A DNA stretch of 64,000 bases from Polytrichum commune (GCA_950295325.1 OX485805.1:23735501-23799500); one strand, 5' to 3'. Positions 11,579 through 23,985 are shown, counted from the stretch's first letter. Numbers and translations: made by a program. Notes: generated by a model not told the origin, from the letters alone.

Positions 11579-11737
11579 GTCATGGGATCTTTTCCAGTTT
11601 CTGTTCCAATATCAGGAGTCATCACAGGTTGCTAATTCCCATGAAATTGGTGTACGAGCGGCTGTAATCCTCTTGCATCAATATCCTCGAATTGAAGCAG
11701 ACGGGTATTAATCCAACACCCTCGAAATGTGGACGCC

Positions 11738-12500
11738 ATAATGTTTGAGTGGTGTGTGGTTAGCTGTGGATTTAAGAATGGACACCAAAGAGACAAGAGG
11801 AATCTTCACCGTCCTAGATCTACGCTCTAAATTGAAGGAGCCCTCTTCATTTGAGTGGTCATGAGTTTGGTGTTGATGTTAGGTTGAGCTACTTTAAGTA
11901 TATGGAGCACATATTCCAAGAGCGAAAATACGATTGTGGAAGGACTCACTTGTTGTAGGGAGCTTGGACCATTGATCTCTCCAATGAGGAGATCGATGTA
12001 ACCTTTTTCGATAGAGTCGATGCCAATATTTTGCGAGTATTATTACTTTCATATACTAGGGGATAAGATAAGGAATTTTTTTTGATACATGGTGGAACAT
12101 GAAGTTCAAAATATCCATAAAGTATCCGACGGGTGTATAGGTGATGCCATGGAATATGTACTCTTTATCGAACTTTTGTGATATATGAAATGTATATATG
12201 TGTGTGTTTTGTAAGCATATATTGCTCTTTCTCACTTTCTACTTGGTTTCCACGTGACAATCAACACAAGTTGATTTGAAACTATTTTTTTCTTCTTTGG
12301 AAATTTCAAAAGTATGCGTCCATTGATAGCCCACCGTCATGTCCCTATTTCCTTCATACTAAAGGCTCACTAAGGTAGATGTGCCCTAAATCGATATTTT
12401 TCTCTTTGCACTCGCTTCTCGTAGGAGATGAAACACATAATTGATGTACGATGTTTAGCAAATTCAAATTGTGCCCATAGCCCACAGAGGGTGCGCCTAC
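11738..12500. mobile_element. Family F fragments
   Basis: The left fragment begins TTGAGTGGTGTGTGGTTAG, as in the copies at 20.3 and 42.1 kb. A second fragment from 12371 begins TAAGGTAGATGTGCCC and continues with GATGAAACACATAATTGATG, in the inverse orientation. Both are decayed, and the sequence between them is AT-rich and unassigned. Confidence 0.45.
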
Positions 12501-13370
12501 ACTTGATTTATGGATACACATATGAGAACCCCCTATTTAATTGAGTGTGGGGGGGGGGGGGTATTTACCTTCCTTCGTTGAATATTTTTCACTCTAAAAG
12601 TAGCTAAATTTCTACTGGATGGTATTTTCTAACACCCTATCATTATATATAAATTTTAGAGTTGCATAATTATAATCACCCTATCTTATTTATAAGTAGT
12701 AGAAATTTCGTGTGAACAATCTGCACATACATTACGCATACAATGCACTATGCATACATTACAGTGGGTAGATATTCCTCTGCACATTACATACATACAA
12801 CCATCATATTATAAACTTTAAAATATTGTGTATGATTCTTGAACCCCCCAAGAAACCCTAAATAAGCCAACCAACCCTTACATCGTTGAATGACAATATT
12901 TTTCATCCAAAGACAACCGTTTCAACAAATCCATCCATATGTTCACATGTATTTTGCCTATTTCTCATCCAATGCCACTAATGGCGGATGGTTTATGTTG
13001 AACCTATAAACAAAAAAATCTACACTTCATTCTATTTATGTTACTTTACATCTAAATTGAAAAAATACCACAACTTAAGCCACACTGTACATTATATATA
13101 ATTCCCAAATTTACATTTAGAAAATGAAATTGTATATCTAAGAAAAATGTAAAAATCCTAAACCCTAAACCCTAAACACTCCTTAATATTGTTATGCATG
13201 TGTCAAAGAAAGCTCATTTACTAGGATTTTGTGGTGTTTGGAACACACCTTGTGAGCTTATTAACCAATGAAGTCTTTTATTTTACTATGTCAAGATTTT
13301 ATTTTCACGAGGGGCCTCCTAGATCATTTACTGCAAGGCTTTGAAAAACAACAATTGACATACAAAGATG
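12501..13370. other. AT-rich spacer with a 13-base G run
   Basis: An uninterrupted run of 13 G lies at 12549-12561. The rest is AT-rich, with no gene and no clear member of the repeat families defined here. A short telobox is present at 13157-13177. Confidence 0.4.
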
Positions 13371-13371
13371 T

Positions 13372-13521
13372 ACATAACATTATTCAGATTTATAACAGTG
13401 TTTTGTGGGATTGACAATATTCCATATAGAATTCTCGGGTACTCCCCACATTCAATCTGAATACTATGTGGAGTACCGTCAGTCCCACAAAACACTGTTA
13501 TAAATTTGAATAATGTTATGT
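13372..13521. repeat. Near-perfect hairpin, two 44-bp arms
   Basis: Arms 13372-13415 and 13478-13521 are reverse complements with two mismatches (ACATAACATTATTCA... against ...TGAATAATGTTATGT), around a 62-bp loop. The loop and left arm on the minus strand contain an open stretch, IQIECGEYPRILYGILSIPQ, that also occurs in diverged form at 39.4 kb. Confidence 0.75.
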
Positions 13522-14016
13522 GAACAACCCAATGCACCTTCCTTCTACGTATTCATTATTTATGTATTATGTATTATGTATTATTATTATTATTTAAAAA
13601 CCATATTCTAGGAAACAAACGTCAGTCTTGCTTAACCCTTGAGATTGTCAAGCAAAACGCCTGAAGACTATAACTTATAATGCACTTTACGAAACCTATT
13701 AGGTGTGTGAAAACATGTGATAGTTGTACAGTCATCATAAGGTGGCCGGGTGGTCCATGAAAATCTTCGTATATAAAGAGTTATCCTAAGTACGTACAAA
13801 GTTAGCTAGTAGCTTGGTGTGAAACACAAGAAAAATCTCGAGTTTCACAAGAAGTTCTATTCTTGTATAGCTTCAAAGTACAACATTACTTAGCAAAGGA
13901 AGGGTCTTCCTATATCATTCGGCTGATATTGTTAGTGTGGAGTGTGAAAATCTGCAAGATGTTGTGATTATACTCCTAAGATTTCGTGGCCCACCCAACT
14001 AAAGGTATGTGATGAC
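13522..14016. other. Spacer, nothing recognised
   Basis: AT-rich, with a short TATTATTAT run near 13575. No coding or repeat signature is seen. Confidence 0.3.
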
Positions 14017-14019
14017 TAA

Positions 14020-14599
14020 GGGGTTGTTCACACCATGGACCATGAAGTGATCCCAAGGCCCCTATCAAATCTATGGTTGGTTGTTGAACTCATCCTGGGA
14101 CCACTTCGGTTTACACCAAAGGAAAAATTTCAGAGTGATCATGGAATTTGAGGTACCCAAAAGACATGTTTTAAGGCCTACATTATTCATTGACATGGTC
14201 CAACGGGTTTTGCAGTGGGAGTGGCAAAATAGTTGCTCTGGTTGGAAAAAAGGCAAGGGCCCATGACAAAAAAAAACTATTATAGTGATTTTTTATTTTT
14301 ATTTTATGGGGGGAAGAAAATATGAAGACAAGAGAAGAGAAAAGAATGGTCGAACTTCAATTTTTTCAAAAATGCACTTTTTGGACATATTGTTTTTTTA
14401 AATCAACACATTCACTTTCTTTTTTATGCATGGTCATTCCTTTTAGTCCACATTTGGTTTACACCTTGCGAGGGGCACAAAGGCTTTGTAAATTGATTTT
14501 TTAAGGAATTGGACCATGGAAGTTGGACCATCAAGTCAAACCATGGAAAAAGGCCATCTTCCATGGTCCAACTTCATGGCCCATGGTGTAAACTCGCCC
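14020..14599. mobile_element. Family D Tourist-like MITE, copy 1
   Basis: Terminal inverted repeats are GGGGTTGTTCACACCATGGA at the left and the complement of AGTTTACACCATGGGCC at the right, ending CGCCC. The element is flanked by TAA at 14017-14019 and 14600-14602, the 3-bp duplication of PIF/Harbinger-type elements. Length is 580 bp. Copies 2 and 3 are at 31.99 and 41.56 kb. It has no transposase of its own. Confidence 0.8.
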
Positions 14600-14998
14600 T
14601 AATGTTATAAGCCTACCTATATGATCTTACTGTAACATTGAGAATCTTTATTTTGACAAAGAATAAGATATTCACAAGCACTCTAAAATCACAAGGCAAA
14701 CAACTATGTTCATGATGATTTGAACTTCACAGTCATCTCACACTAATTGTGTGTTTCACAACCTATAAGAAGTGGGTGTAGAGCTTAATGTGACCATATA
14801 ACACCCACTTACCTTTTATCTAGCATAAGTTTATTTGTTAAAACTGAAGAGTTCTCAACTAAGTTAACACAAGACAAAGACAATATGCACCTCCAAACAC
14901 CGGATGGTTGCTCCCGTCCTTATTCTAAGGATGCCTCTATTAACTTTGACAATTTGAGAATGTGAATCTTCATGTTTCCCAATCAGTTGGGTGTACGA
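14600..14998. other. Spacer with a decayed family F stretch
   Basis: Around 14640-14790, phrases such as GATATTCACAAGC, CTAATTGTGTGTTTCACA and AAGAAGTGGGTGTAGA match the interior of family F elements. The boundaries are lost. No gene is present. Confidence 0.4.
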
Positions 14999-15123
14999 TG
15001 GGTTAGTTTCCATGTAGATCACATCAGTCACCATATTCTAGTGGAAATGTAGAGTCCACCTAAGTGAAATCTACATTTCCACTAGAATATGGTGGGCAAG
15101 TGACCTACATGGAAACTAACCCA
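14999..15123. mobile_element. Palindromic mini-element related to family G
   Basis: Arms 14999-15052 and 15071-15123 are reverse complements over about 53 bp, with a handful of mismatches and an 18-bp loop. The ends (GGGTTAGTTTCCATGTAG) match the termini of family G at 18.8 and 58.7 kb. It looks like a family G derivative reduced to its terminal repeats. Confidence 0.65.
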
Positions 15124-15999
15124 ATCTGCCCTCTACATCTAGTAACAATGAAGAGTAAAATATTTCTTAACACATATAGAATGTTAACACTTTAACAAAT
15201 ACAAAGTTTAACGAACAAGAAGATAACACTTATGAATGTAATGCAAAATACTATTGTAACATTAAATGAAGTCTTAAAATACAAGTGAGGAGTTTATCCA
15301 TTCTCATTCCTCTAGGATGGAAGAATGCATCTATAAAGGTCTACTGGAGTCTCGGGGTGATCGCACCCCCTTATGTTTTGTAACCATGTGCAATAATGGG
15401 GTATTTAATGGGGGGATATTTATGCACCTCTCAATATTTTTTCCCTCCCTATTTGTAGATTAAAAAAAAACTACTTTGACTCATTTTTTAGCAACCTATA
15501 CTTATTTGTAATTATTTAGAGAGGCGAATTTTTGGCATGAATTTTTTTATAAATCGTACAAGTACCAAATATTGGACGGAAGACTATAGCATTGAAAAAT
15601 CAACTATGTGAGCAACAAATATTCCATATCATTAAAATTGTCATTCATTTGGTTTTAATCAATAACACCAATCATGAGCCATTTAAAATACCATCCAAAA
15701 CATAACCAATAGCACTTGGACACTAATTAAAGAATAACCAATAAACATGGAGAAAACAAAATAAACAAGTTGTAACCACAGAAAAAAAAATTCAATCAAT
15801 TATTACAAGACGTGAAATTTTGCACAACTACCTACTTCTATAATAATAATAATAATAATAATAATAAAGCTTAAAAAAAGATAAATACCAAAAAATTAAA
15901 AAAATTTACTTCAACTATAGTCCCATTCAAACCTTGTAGCAAATATTTGCAATGTGAAGAGCTAGGATAAACTATGCACCCTCCAATATTATCAAGATA
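15124..15999. other. AT-rich spacer with an (AAT)n microsatellite
   Basis: An (AAT/ATA) run of about 26 bp lies at 15841-15866. The rest is AT-rich with many poly-A and poly-T tracts and no coding signal. Confidence 0.45.
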
Positions 16000-16215
16000 C
16001 TAGATTTCAACCTTTAAAGCCTTCTTTTCTTCTAGGCGCACTCTTATGCCAGTTAAGAATTCTCCATCCTCCCTCTTAATAGTTCCAATGCACTTTGGAG
16101 ATACTCCTTCATTAGTGAGTGTATACACCTTGATCTTCTTCATTCCCATGCGAAATTCTAACCCTAAATTCAGACCTTGCAAGACCATACCCAAAATTCC
16201 AAAAGAAACTTGCAA
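16000..16215 (-). CDS. Small ORF of unknown function, doubtful
   Basis: The 71-codon minus-strand frame ends KKIKVYTLTNEGVSPKCIGT followed by a charged tail. It has a plausible protein composition and stands out from the AT-rich spacer. Its 5' side (16220-16440) contains a telobox and more GC, as a promoter or UTR might. I do not recognise a family and see no confirming splice partners. It may be chance. Confidence 0.2.
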   Translation of the reverse strand: MQVSFGILGMVLQGLNLGLEFRMGMKKIKVYTLTNEGVSPKCIGTIKREDGEFLTGIRVRLEEKKALKVEI

Positions 16216-17452
16216 TCACAAAACCAACAAAGAAGAGTAAAACCATGAAATCTAAACCCTAAACCAAATACACGTGGAAAACGTTGCAAAGGAAGTGGCC
16301 ACTTTGCACCATCAATCTGCATGAAAGAAACCCTAGAAAATGCGTGAGCTTGATGATCGAGGACTGAGGAATTGTGACAAAACCAAAACCAATCGCAGGA
16401 AGCGGTCACGGGTGATAGTGGAGGTGGTCAAGTTCTAAGCATCCAACGAGGTCCCACATGTTTAGCACCGTTGTAAAACCCAATGGTCATTGAGGAGCGC
16501 CAACACATTCCTTCCCCCAATAAAATCCCATGACATTTCTCGCCATACTAACACACTTGATTCAAATTTGGACAAAAACTACACACTTCTTCATCCAAGT
16601 AGTCAAACCCATAATTATTTTATTGATCCTACTACACATTTTTAGGGGGATCCTATGTCTATGACCCCATTTTTTCTATTGATTATTATAATGGATCAAT
16701 TATCCACCACCCTATTCTACATATAATCATGTAGGAGACATATTTCCAATGTCATGGTAGATCTAACGAAATTATAAATTTTACCCTAAACGAATTAAAT
16801 TGACCCTATTTTTTTTGCATGTGGTTTTCTAAAATTACGATAGTCACCTCCCCGAGACTGGAGTTCATTCACATGAAGGATTGTACCCAATTGTGTCAAT
16901 ACAAGAAGATCTATTTCTTTGGAGTCAAACTAAACTTTAAAGTCTTTCCCATCTCTACTGCCCCTACATTCAATTCAAAGATAGTTGTTAAATTGATCCT
17001 AAACCACAAGGACACAACGTCCATTCATAAATTTCAAAATAACACCCTCAAAATTCCAGAGACAAAACTTGCAGCCGCCACATGAGAGGTGGAAGGTAGA
17101 TTTCAGACAAGCACAACTCACTCGTTAGATGTTGTATTTCACCAAAACTACTACCAGTGTATTCATATTTTCAATAGTTTTCTAATGATATACAATTTGA
17201 CATACAAATATGAAAGTCAAAACAACATTCTCAAGAATTTGAGCATTGGTATATTGTGGTTCAAGGAACTAGGGCAAACTAAGTTGACGAGACTTGAGAG
17301 GGCCTTGCAATCAATATCTTGGACTTCATCATTTCTAGTTGGGGGTTTATTTGAAGTTTCATATGCTATGTTATATTTTATGGTATCATATAGTATATAG
17401 TGAGTTAACAGATAAAAAGGGAAAATATACAAAGAGGTGAGTAGACATTTAG
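16216..17452. other. Spacer with short unassigned frames
   Basis: Plus-strand frames at 16819-17085 and 17089-17400 are open for 88 and 103 codons but have no motif I can name. No member of the window's repeat families is clear here. Confidence 0.3.
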
Positions 17453-17800
17453 GTACACTCTAACCTTATTAATATCATACTTGTGGCAACCAAACTACAT
17501 GTGATATTAAGAAGGTATGCACAATTAACATGGATGCATGATAATAGAGAACTAGTATAGCATGTGACATTATTGAATAATACAAAGTCTATAATGACAA
17601 TGATGACAACATGATGTGTGCAAGCATGTGGTTTAAATTCTTCAGTTTAATATTTTAATGTCAAAACTTGTGATATATGTGAGGAAAATGTGACAAAAAG
17701 GAGGGAAATTTAAATTGAGCGCATCCGTTCCCTAGGGTTCTAGGATTTAAAAGAGGGAGTGATATTACAAACGGTGACATTACGGAGGTTAGGGTGTCAC
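17453..17800. mobile_element. Family E MITE, copy 1
   Basis: Begins GTACACTCTAACCTTATTAA and ends with the inverted form (TGACATTACGGAGGTTAGGG then TGTCAC). Length is about 348 bp. Internal blocks (GCATGATAATAGAGAACTAG, GACAATGATGACAAC, ATTCTTC...TTTTAATGTCAAAAC) are shared with copies at 33.5, 36.3 and 62.4 kb. I could not fix the target duplication. Confidence 0.7.
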
Positions 17801-18823
17801 ACTTAACAACATATGTATAGTCTTCCCAAGTAGGGAGTAGAAAATATGTTAAAACATATGGAATTCTAACACTTATAATGTAGCTCTCTAGTAGCTTGGG
17901 CCCCTTTCTGCTTAATAATTAATTAATTAAAGTGTGAAAGTAAGTTAGGCAACCCATAAAATAATATTCTAAAATTGGGCAAATTCAAAAATTGATTTAA
18001 AATAAGTTAGACATTCATCCAAGTCATTTTTGTAATTCATGAATGGTTTTCCTAATTTCATCTATGGCGGCTACGATTAACCTAAACACTTGCCTTAACC
18101 AACATTTCTTACCCGAATTTTATCTTTTACTTGTATGTCAGGGTTTTGCTTGGCAACATGTTTTGCTTTGTGTGAGAGTTATACGGAGTGGCCTTTGAGA
18201 GACTACGCTGCTATGGGGTTTGTGAGAGATTAAGCTTGAGAAGAGTGTCAATGGCAAGACAAAAGCATGACTTGTGGAGAAAATTTATGCTTGTATTGTT
18301 TTTAGACCATGAGTGAGATTGATGCCGTGTGAAGATATTATTGAAATTATTTGATGCTATTTTGTGGATTCCAATGAATGTCACTTGCAATATTGTGATT
18401 TTAGGCACTCTTTAAATTTTTATTTTTTTTGTGGGGACACGCAACGAAATCAATTTCCCAAAAATTTAGACACCTTTGACATTAATTATTTTCTGCCCAA
18501 GCTACTAGAAAACCACATTAGAGGTAGTAGATATAGAGGGCAAACTGCACATAAGTAGGTACATGGGGAAGAGTGCTGGGGATGTGTAACCCCTCAAAAT
18601 TGACCTCAATCATAGGGTTAGGTTAGGGTTCGAAAAGTCCCCGAGTCTAATCCACCAACATTGAGATACCAAACTATGTTTTACCGGAGCTCCACCAAAG
18701 CGGGGTCCTTGTTTATTCCTTCAATCTAACAATTTTTCCATAAATAATAGTTGCATTTGAGCATGGGAGTATATCCTATAGTTGTGAAAGAGTATATTCG
18801 TGCATTGGAGTGTAAAGTACTAA
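17801..18823. other. AT-rich spacer, nothing recognised
   Basis: No coding frame with a known motif and no clear repeat member. It includes a TTAATTAATTAA run at about 17920 and a GGTTAGGGTTAGG-like stretch near 18615. Confidence 0.3.
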
Positions 18824-19247
18824 GGGTGAATTTCCATGTAGTCCACTTGCCCACCAGATTCTAGTGTGAATAAGGACAAACCCACTCAAATATAGACAAA
18901 ATCTGGTAGGGTAGGGTTTGTATGTGCCAACTAGCTACTTTTCCATCTTCTCAAATCTGGGCTCATTTACTAACCTCCTCCTCCCCGTTATCAAGGATGG
19001 AGTTCTAGACCAACATTGGTTTTTTAAAGTCTCCAACTAGTCTTAATCCTTCAGTGACCAACACTTGTAGGTTAAAGATTCTTTAATGGGCATATGGAAG
19101 TCTAGAAGCTTGTGTCCATGGCCTTCCACATTCTAGCAAACCGCCAGAATGTGGTTGGATGGTGGCTTGTGCTTCACTACATGCGAACACCTCCGACCCA
19201 TTATTATCTAGAATCTAGTGGACAAGTGGCCTACATGAAACTTACCC
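18824..19247. mobile_element. Family G Tourist-like MITE, copy 1
   Basis: The left terminus GGGTGAATTTCCATGTAGTC and the right terminus CTACATGAAACTTACCC are inverted repeats that extend over about 40 bp to CTAGAATCTAG. TAA flanks both sides (18821-18823 and 19248-19250). Length is 424 bp. No coding capacity. Confidence 0.8.
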
Positions 19248-19250
19248 TAA

Positions 19251-20281
19251 GTGGGCTTTCTATAGTCACTATTCTTAATTGGACACCTATCATTTGAGTG
19301 CTAAGTATGTGGCAAGGCTTGTTGTTAAGAGCAAACATAAATAGACATGTGTCATGATGTGATTGGTCAACATGCTCAAAACATAGAGACCATTCTAAGT
19401 TTAACGTGACTTAACACACTTGAGATGACCTATGGCATCACTTGAAGAATCAAATAAAATAAATGTTTTTTGACTTTTTCTTAATGAAATTAAGAAGAAT
19501 TTCAAAGTCCAAGTTGTCAAAAGGCTCATGAAACTAGAAGTATGTCAAGACAAATTCAAACATGCTAAGTTCCCATAGTGACGGAGCACAATAGTTTATG
19601 TGAGATAACAACTACTTTCAACCGGCTCATTTTCGACTAATGTGAACTTTGCAAGTTTTGCATCTCAAGTCCAATTACGGAACCTACAAAAATGATAATA
19701 TTTTTCACTCAAAGTTGCTAACTAATTGACTCGGTTCCCGAGCATATCCCACAACCATATATGTTTGTGGAGTACATATTGCAATAAAGTTGTTGTTTTC
19801 TTGGTTTTATGAAATATTACTATTTCATACACCAAGTTGGACATAACGTTACCAAGTAGGTACATGATGGTCTCTTTCCAAAAAAGAAGGTTGTGATCAA
19901 AACATTCTGATAATTTACAATTGCTTGTCAGAAATTTCATAACACACATCATGAGTGTTGGCCATAAAGGAGGAAGAATCCCGTAATTAAAGGAGAATTG
20001 TGCTCATGTAGTACCTTGTCTCACGGAATGTACCCAAGAGCTATGAAATGTAATGAAATATAAGATATGCGTGTACATGATACGATGTTGGCTTGGATAC
20101 ATGCATCTAATATGGCTTGGATTTCATGGCGTCTACTTATCATTCATTGTGGATGAAAGAGCTCTAGTAATAAAAAAAACCCCTTTTATATTAAGTCTAG
20201 GGCTGGCTCATTTCAATTGCGCCCATCAAGGTAGCTTGATGTGCCTAAATTGAACACAACAACAATATGGAAACATGTATC
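19251..20281. other. Spacer, nothing certain
   Basis: A stretch at 19255-19310 (ACTATTCTTAATTGGACACC) resembles the outer part of family F. The rest is AT-rich, without genes. Confidence 0.3.
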
Positions 20282-20618
20282 TTGAGTGGTGTGTGGTTAG
20301 ATGTGGATCTAACAATTGGCATCAAGAAAATATGTGCTTGAAAATTATTGGACTACGTGCTCCAAATATGCTAATCGTTCTAAGTTCAATAGTCAACACG
20401 ATTGGGGGACATGGGCCTATATGAGTACTTCATGAGGAAGAGAATCTTCACTTTATTGATGAGTAAGATATTCATATGAGTTCCAAAAATCATGACGCAA
20501 ATGACTACAAGCACGCTTTGGATTTGCTAACCATCTTGCACTAATTGCATGTTTCATATCTTACGAGGGGTGGGTGTAGACCAAAAAAAAAATGCCCATT
20601 TAAGGCACATCTACCTTA
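20282..20618. mobile_element. Family F element, single arm
   Basis: Begins TTGAGTGGTGTGTGGTTAG and runs through GATTTGCTAACCATCTTGCA and TGCATGTTTCATATCTTACG to the terminus CACATCTACCTTA. This is one monomer of the family whose inverted pairs occur at 0.8 and 42.1 kb. Confidence 0.6.
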
Positions 20619-20760
20619 GTCTAAGTCGAGGTCTTTGAAGCCAAATGTGAGGTTCAATTTTTTATTTTATTTTCAATTTTTTTAAAATCTTCATACTAAA
20701 GTTTATTCAATGTGTTTTCACCTTCCCAATGAATGAGTTTACCTCTACTAGACACTACTA

Positions 20761-20980
20761 CATTGATTATCCCAATTAGTGTGTGTTGCTATTCAAAGTT
20801 ACACAAAGCTACACCTATTTATTGACAATGTAATATTTCACCATGCAAAGCCTTTTTATGTTCTATGATGTCCAAATAAAGTATTGAACTTTGGTTAGTA
20901 AAAATTGAACTCCTAAGTAATCAAACGTTATTGCATTGCATAACTTTGAATAGCAACATGCACAATTGGGATAATCAATG
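20761..20980. mobile_element. Family K MITE with about 45-bp inverted termini
   Basis: The left end CATTGATTATCCCAATTAGT continues GTGTGTTGCTATTCAAAGTTA. The right end is its reverse complement (TAACTTTGAATAGCAACATG, then CACAATTGGGATAATCAATG) with few mismatches. Length is about 220 bp. A single related end appears near 34.53 kb. Confidence 0.7.
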
Positions 20981-21239
20981 CAATATTTTTTGGCAAAGAT
21001 TTCACAAAATAATAATAATAATCAAATCAAATCAAATTCTAAGTATTCCCTCCCTCCCCATGTTTAGAATGAAAGCCACTTGGTAGCCACCCCCATGAAC
21101 TTGTCGGGGATTCATGGCACTCAAGTAAAGTCATCTGATGACAAAAATTGCATGAGTCCATCAAGAGGCTCGGATGGAGCTCACTTTAGTGAAGCGCCTC
21201 TGAGTGGCACGTAGGACCCCCCCTATCCCCTCTTAGCTA

Positions 21240-22560
21240 CTGTGAACTATTCGATATTATGTGATTTTGTGTGGAGGAGGGTGGTGATGTAAGCAAAGTA
21301 TTGTTAGTAGTTGTGGTTCTTTACTGTTGTAGTATGTAGGGAAGTTTGGAGGAGGTGAATATTGGAGTGTGACGGGTGTTACGATAAGTACATGATGAAT
21401 GTCTAGGTGGTTGAGGATGTCTTGGGGGTGTTGTGAACAGTCCGCATGCTGAATTGCGATTATGGACAAATTGTTTGGATAGGTTTAGGAGGTTATTTGT
21501 GCCCAACGGAGTAATTTAGGCAGTAGACGAATCACATGTATATGGGCACAGCCATGGCCATTCCATTGGTAGGAGAATGTGGGATCAAGGGAGCCAAAGA
21601 CGATGTCTCTTGTGTGGGGGAAAGTAGTCTTAAGTGAATTGTAGTAGACACGTAAGTGGAGAGGAAAACATGAATGTGTGAGTGTAAAATTATTAAATGA
21701 GGTATGTAGTGATGGTTGCTTATAGGTGTGGTAGAGAGTTGGGGGGGAGAGAAGTTTCAAGGGATAGGGAGGGAGAAATGAAAGAGATAGAGGAGTTAAA
21801 ATGTTCCCAAAACCAAAAGAATTGAGGTAATGGGATAGATGGTAAGTATGTGCCTTGATGGTGTATTTGAGCATGTAGGGGATGTATTTGGATGGTTAGC
21901 TTTGTGGTAACGATAACTTTACATGTGCATTCATTTACTTTAAGGGTGAGGCTGGGGATGTTTAAGGGTTGGCAAATATATCAGTTGTCTCTATGTTGTG
22001 GTTGTGACTAGGAGTTTTTGGTTTGGTATTTGGTATTTCTTTTTGTGAGCGATTGTGGTATTGTGTAAGGAGGAGGAGGTGATGGTCATATGATTTATTA
22101 TCTACGTGGAACAATTATTTTGCATGGATCCATCATGGTGTAGTGTTTGAAGTTGACCAATGACATAAGAGTTTGTTAGTGTGTTTGGATGCGTCCCATT
22201 TGTCTTTGCAGGACGAGAGTTTTATAGAGGTTACTTTTTGGATTTGGTATGCCATGTGGTTTTGTTGTCGAGGGTGGTTGAGTTAGTGGGGGGGGGGGGG
22301 GGCTGGGGGTTATTGATTATAGTGGAGATAGAAAATTGGTTGGAGTGATTGGGAGGGAAGACCATATTAGCTTGGAGGAGGGCACGTTTAATCATTCATG
22401 AGTTGGTGTGGTATTTACTTGAAACTTTTGGTATGAAATGATTTTATGTTCATGTGGGTCTTGTATATAGGGGTTGTGGCAATGCTGAAAGAGGCTAGTT
22501 TGGCTGAGAATTTTGAGTGAAATGATATAGTATACCAATCAATAGGAAACACGCCTAATC
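21240..22560. other. Strand-asymmetric block, C-poor on the plus strand
   Basis: Over about 1.3 kb the plus strand is strikingly rich in G and T and poor in C. Minus-strand frames such as 21485-21874 (129 codons) and 21257-21469 are therefore rich in His, Pro, Ser and Thr. The minus-strand composition (C-rich, G-poor) resembles the sense strand of the LINE relics at 25 and 59.5 kb, so it may be another part of such an element. I see no conserved motif to confirm this. A 15-base G run lies at 22288-22302. Confidence 0.35.
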
Positions 22561-23975
22561 TGGGTATCCCGCTGGAGAGTCCCATAGCTCATGACTTGGT
22601 CATCGCTCTTGTGGTTTCGTGACACTCAAGCAACTACCACATCATTCATATCCAACTTCAAGACTCACCCAACTTGAGGGGGATATCTGCAAGAAACAAA
22701 CCCCTCTTTTCTTTTCTTTTCTTCCCAACTTCCCGCCTCTTTTCTCATGTGTTACATGTCATGGTGTCCCGCCTTTCCTTCTATCCAATGGTCACCTTTC
22801 CCATGTATATAGGTGCTTCTTATGTGAACCAAGTTTAGTAATACATCCTCTTTGTTCGCCATGTCTTGTAGTGCTGTCTCTCACCCACAGTTCTGCCGTG
22901 CTTGCATGTCTTTCTTTCCTTCTTCAAATGGCATCTTTGGGGACGTATAGTTAGCAAGGGTCTCCCAACTTGGAAGGTTGTAGTTGTCGATATTTTGGGA
23001 TGAGGTGCCCGAGACGACAATATGTAAATATTTTGATCCTAAAGCTACGAAGCCTGGTCGGAGATACTGTTCTCCCTCTTTAGTAGAATGACACGTTTGG
23101 GAAACACAAAAAAAAAGTCGTATTATTGAGGTGTCGTCTCCTCATTAATATGACAAATGGTGCAAAATTGTCATACTATTGAGAGAATATGAAAACATAA
23201 GTAATATGAGCTTTAATATATATATATATATATACAACGAGTTTAAGAAATATATATGGTATGAAATAATAACTCATAACTCCAAACAAATCTAAATATT
23301 TTTAATAACTCTTGACATGGGAGTCCAAAGATCTCTAGTGTTGCCTACCCAAGTTAGCAACTGTCATCTTATCTAAATTCCCTACTAATTTCTGAGAACT
23401 GATAATTTCATTAACACCGGAATATAAAGAGTTCTCTAATAAGAAACTAGACAATAATGATGCATGATGTTTAGCAACATACTAGACCGGAGGCCACTCT
23501 AATCCTAACCATGTCCATTTTGCACTAGTAACCCTAAATTCTCATTAAGTTCCCACGTGAGAATGGATGTGTTTTAGATGTACATAACATAGAGGAAAGG
23601 GATTTTAGCATGAACTACCTCTTTAATATGACAAAACGGAGATTCTAAATGTTGCATCATCGAGCGCCGTAGTCGTCTAAAAGAGGGGGTTTTGGACTAA
23701 AAAGTTTGGTCTTGCAAAAATGTGTTGTAATATCGAGGGTGTCGTATTAATGAGGTTGAACTGTACAATCTTATGATGATCGTGAACATGCAGGCTGCCA
23801 TTTTGGTCTCTCTACCGTTGTGTGTATGATGCGGACAACACACCGAACAAGTGTCGTCGAGAGCTGGTCAATTGGGCACAATTCAATCTTGAGCTTTTTA
23901 GGGTTAGGGTTTAGGGTCGAAAGAGGTGGGTTGAGGAGAGGGAAGAGGAAAAGAAACACAAAGAGAAGTTGGAGA
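22561..23975. other. Spacer, nothing recognised
   Basis: The plus frame 22619-22954 (111 codons) has no known motif. A (TA)n run of 18 bp lies at 23217-23234. No gene can be supported. Confidence 0.3.
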
Positions 23976-23985
23976 GGGAGAGTGA

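Noticed and set aside
22619-22954. 111-codon plus-strand frame rich in Ser, Leu and Pro
   Set aside because: No motif, no splice context and no homologue that I can name; left as spacer.
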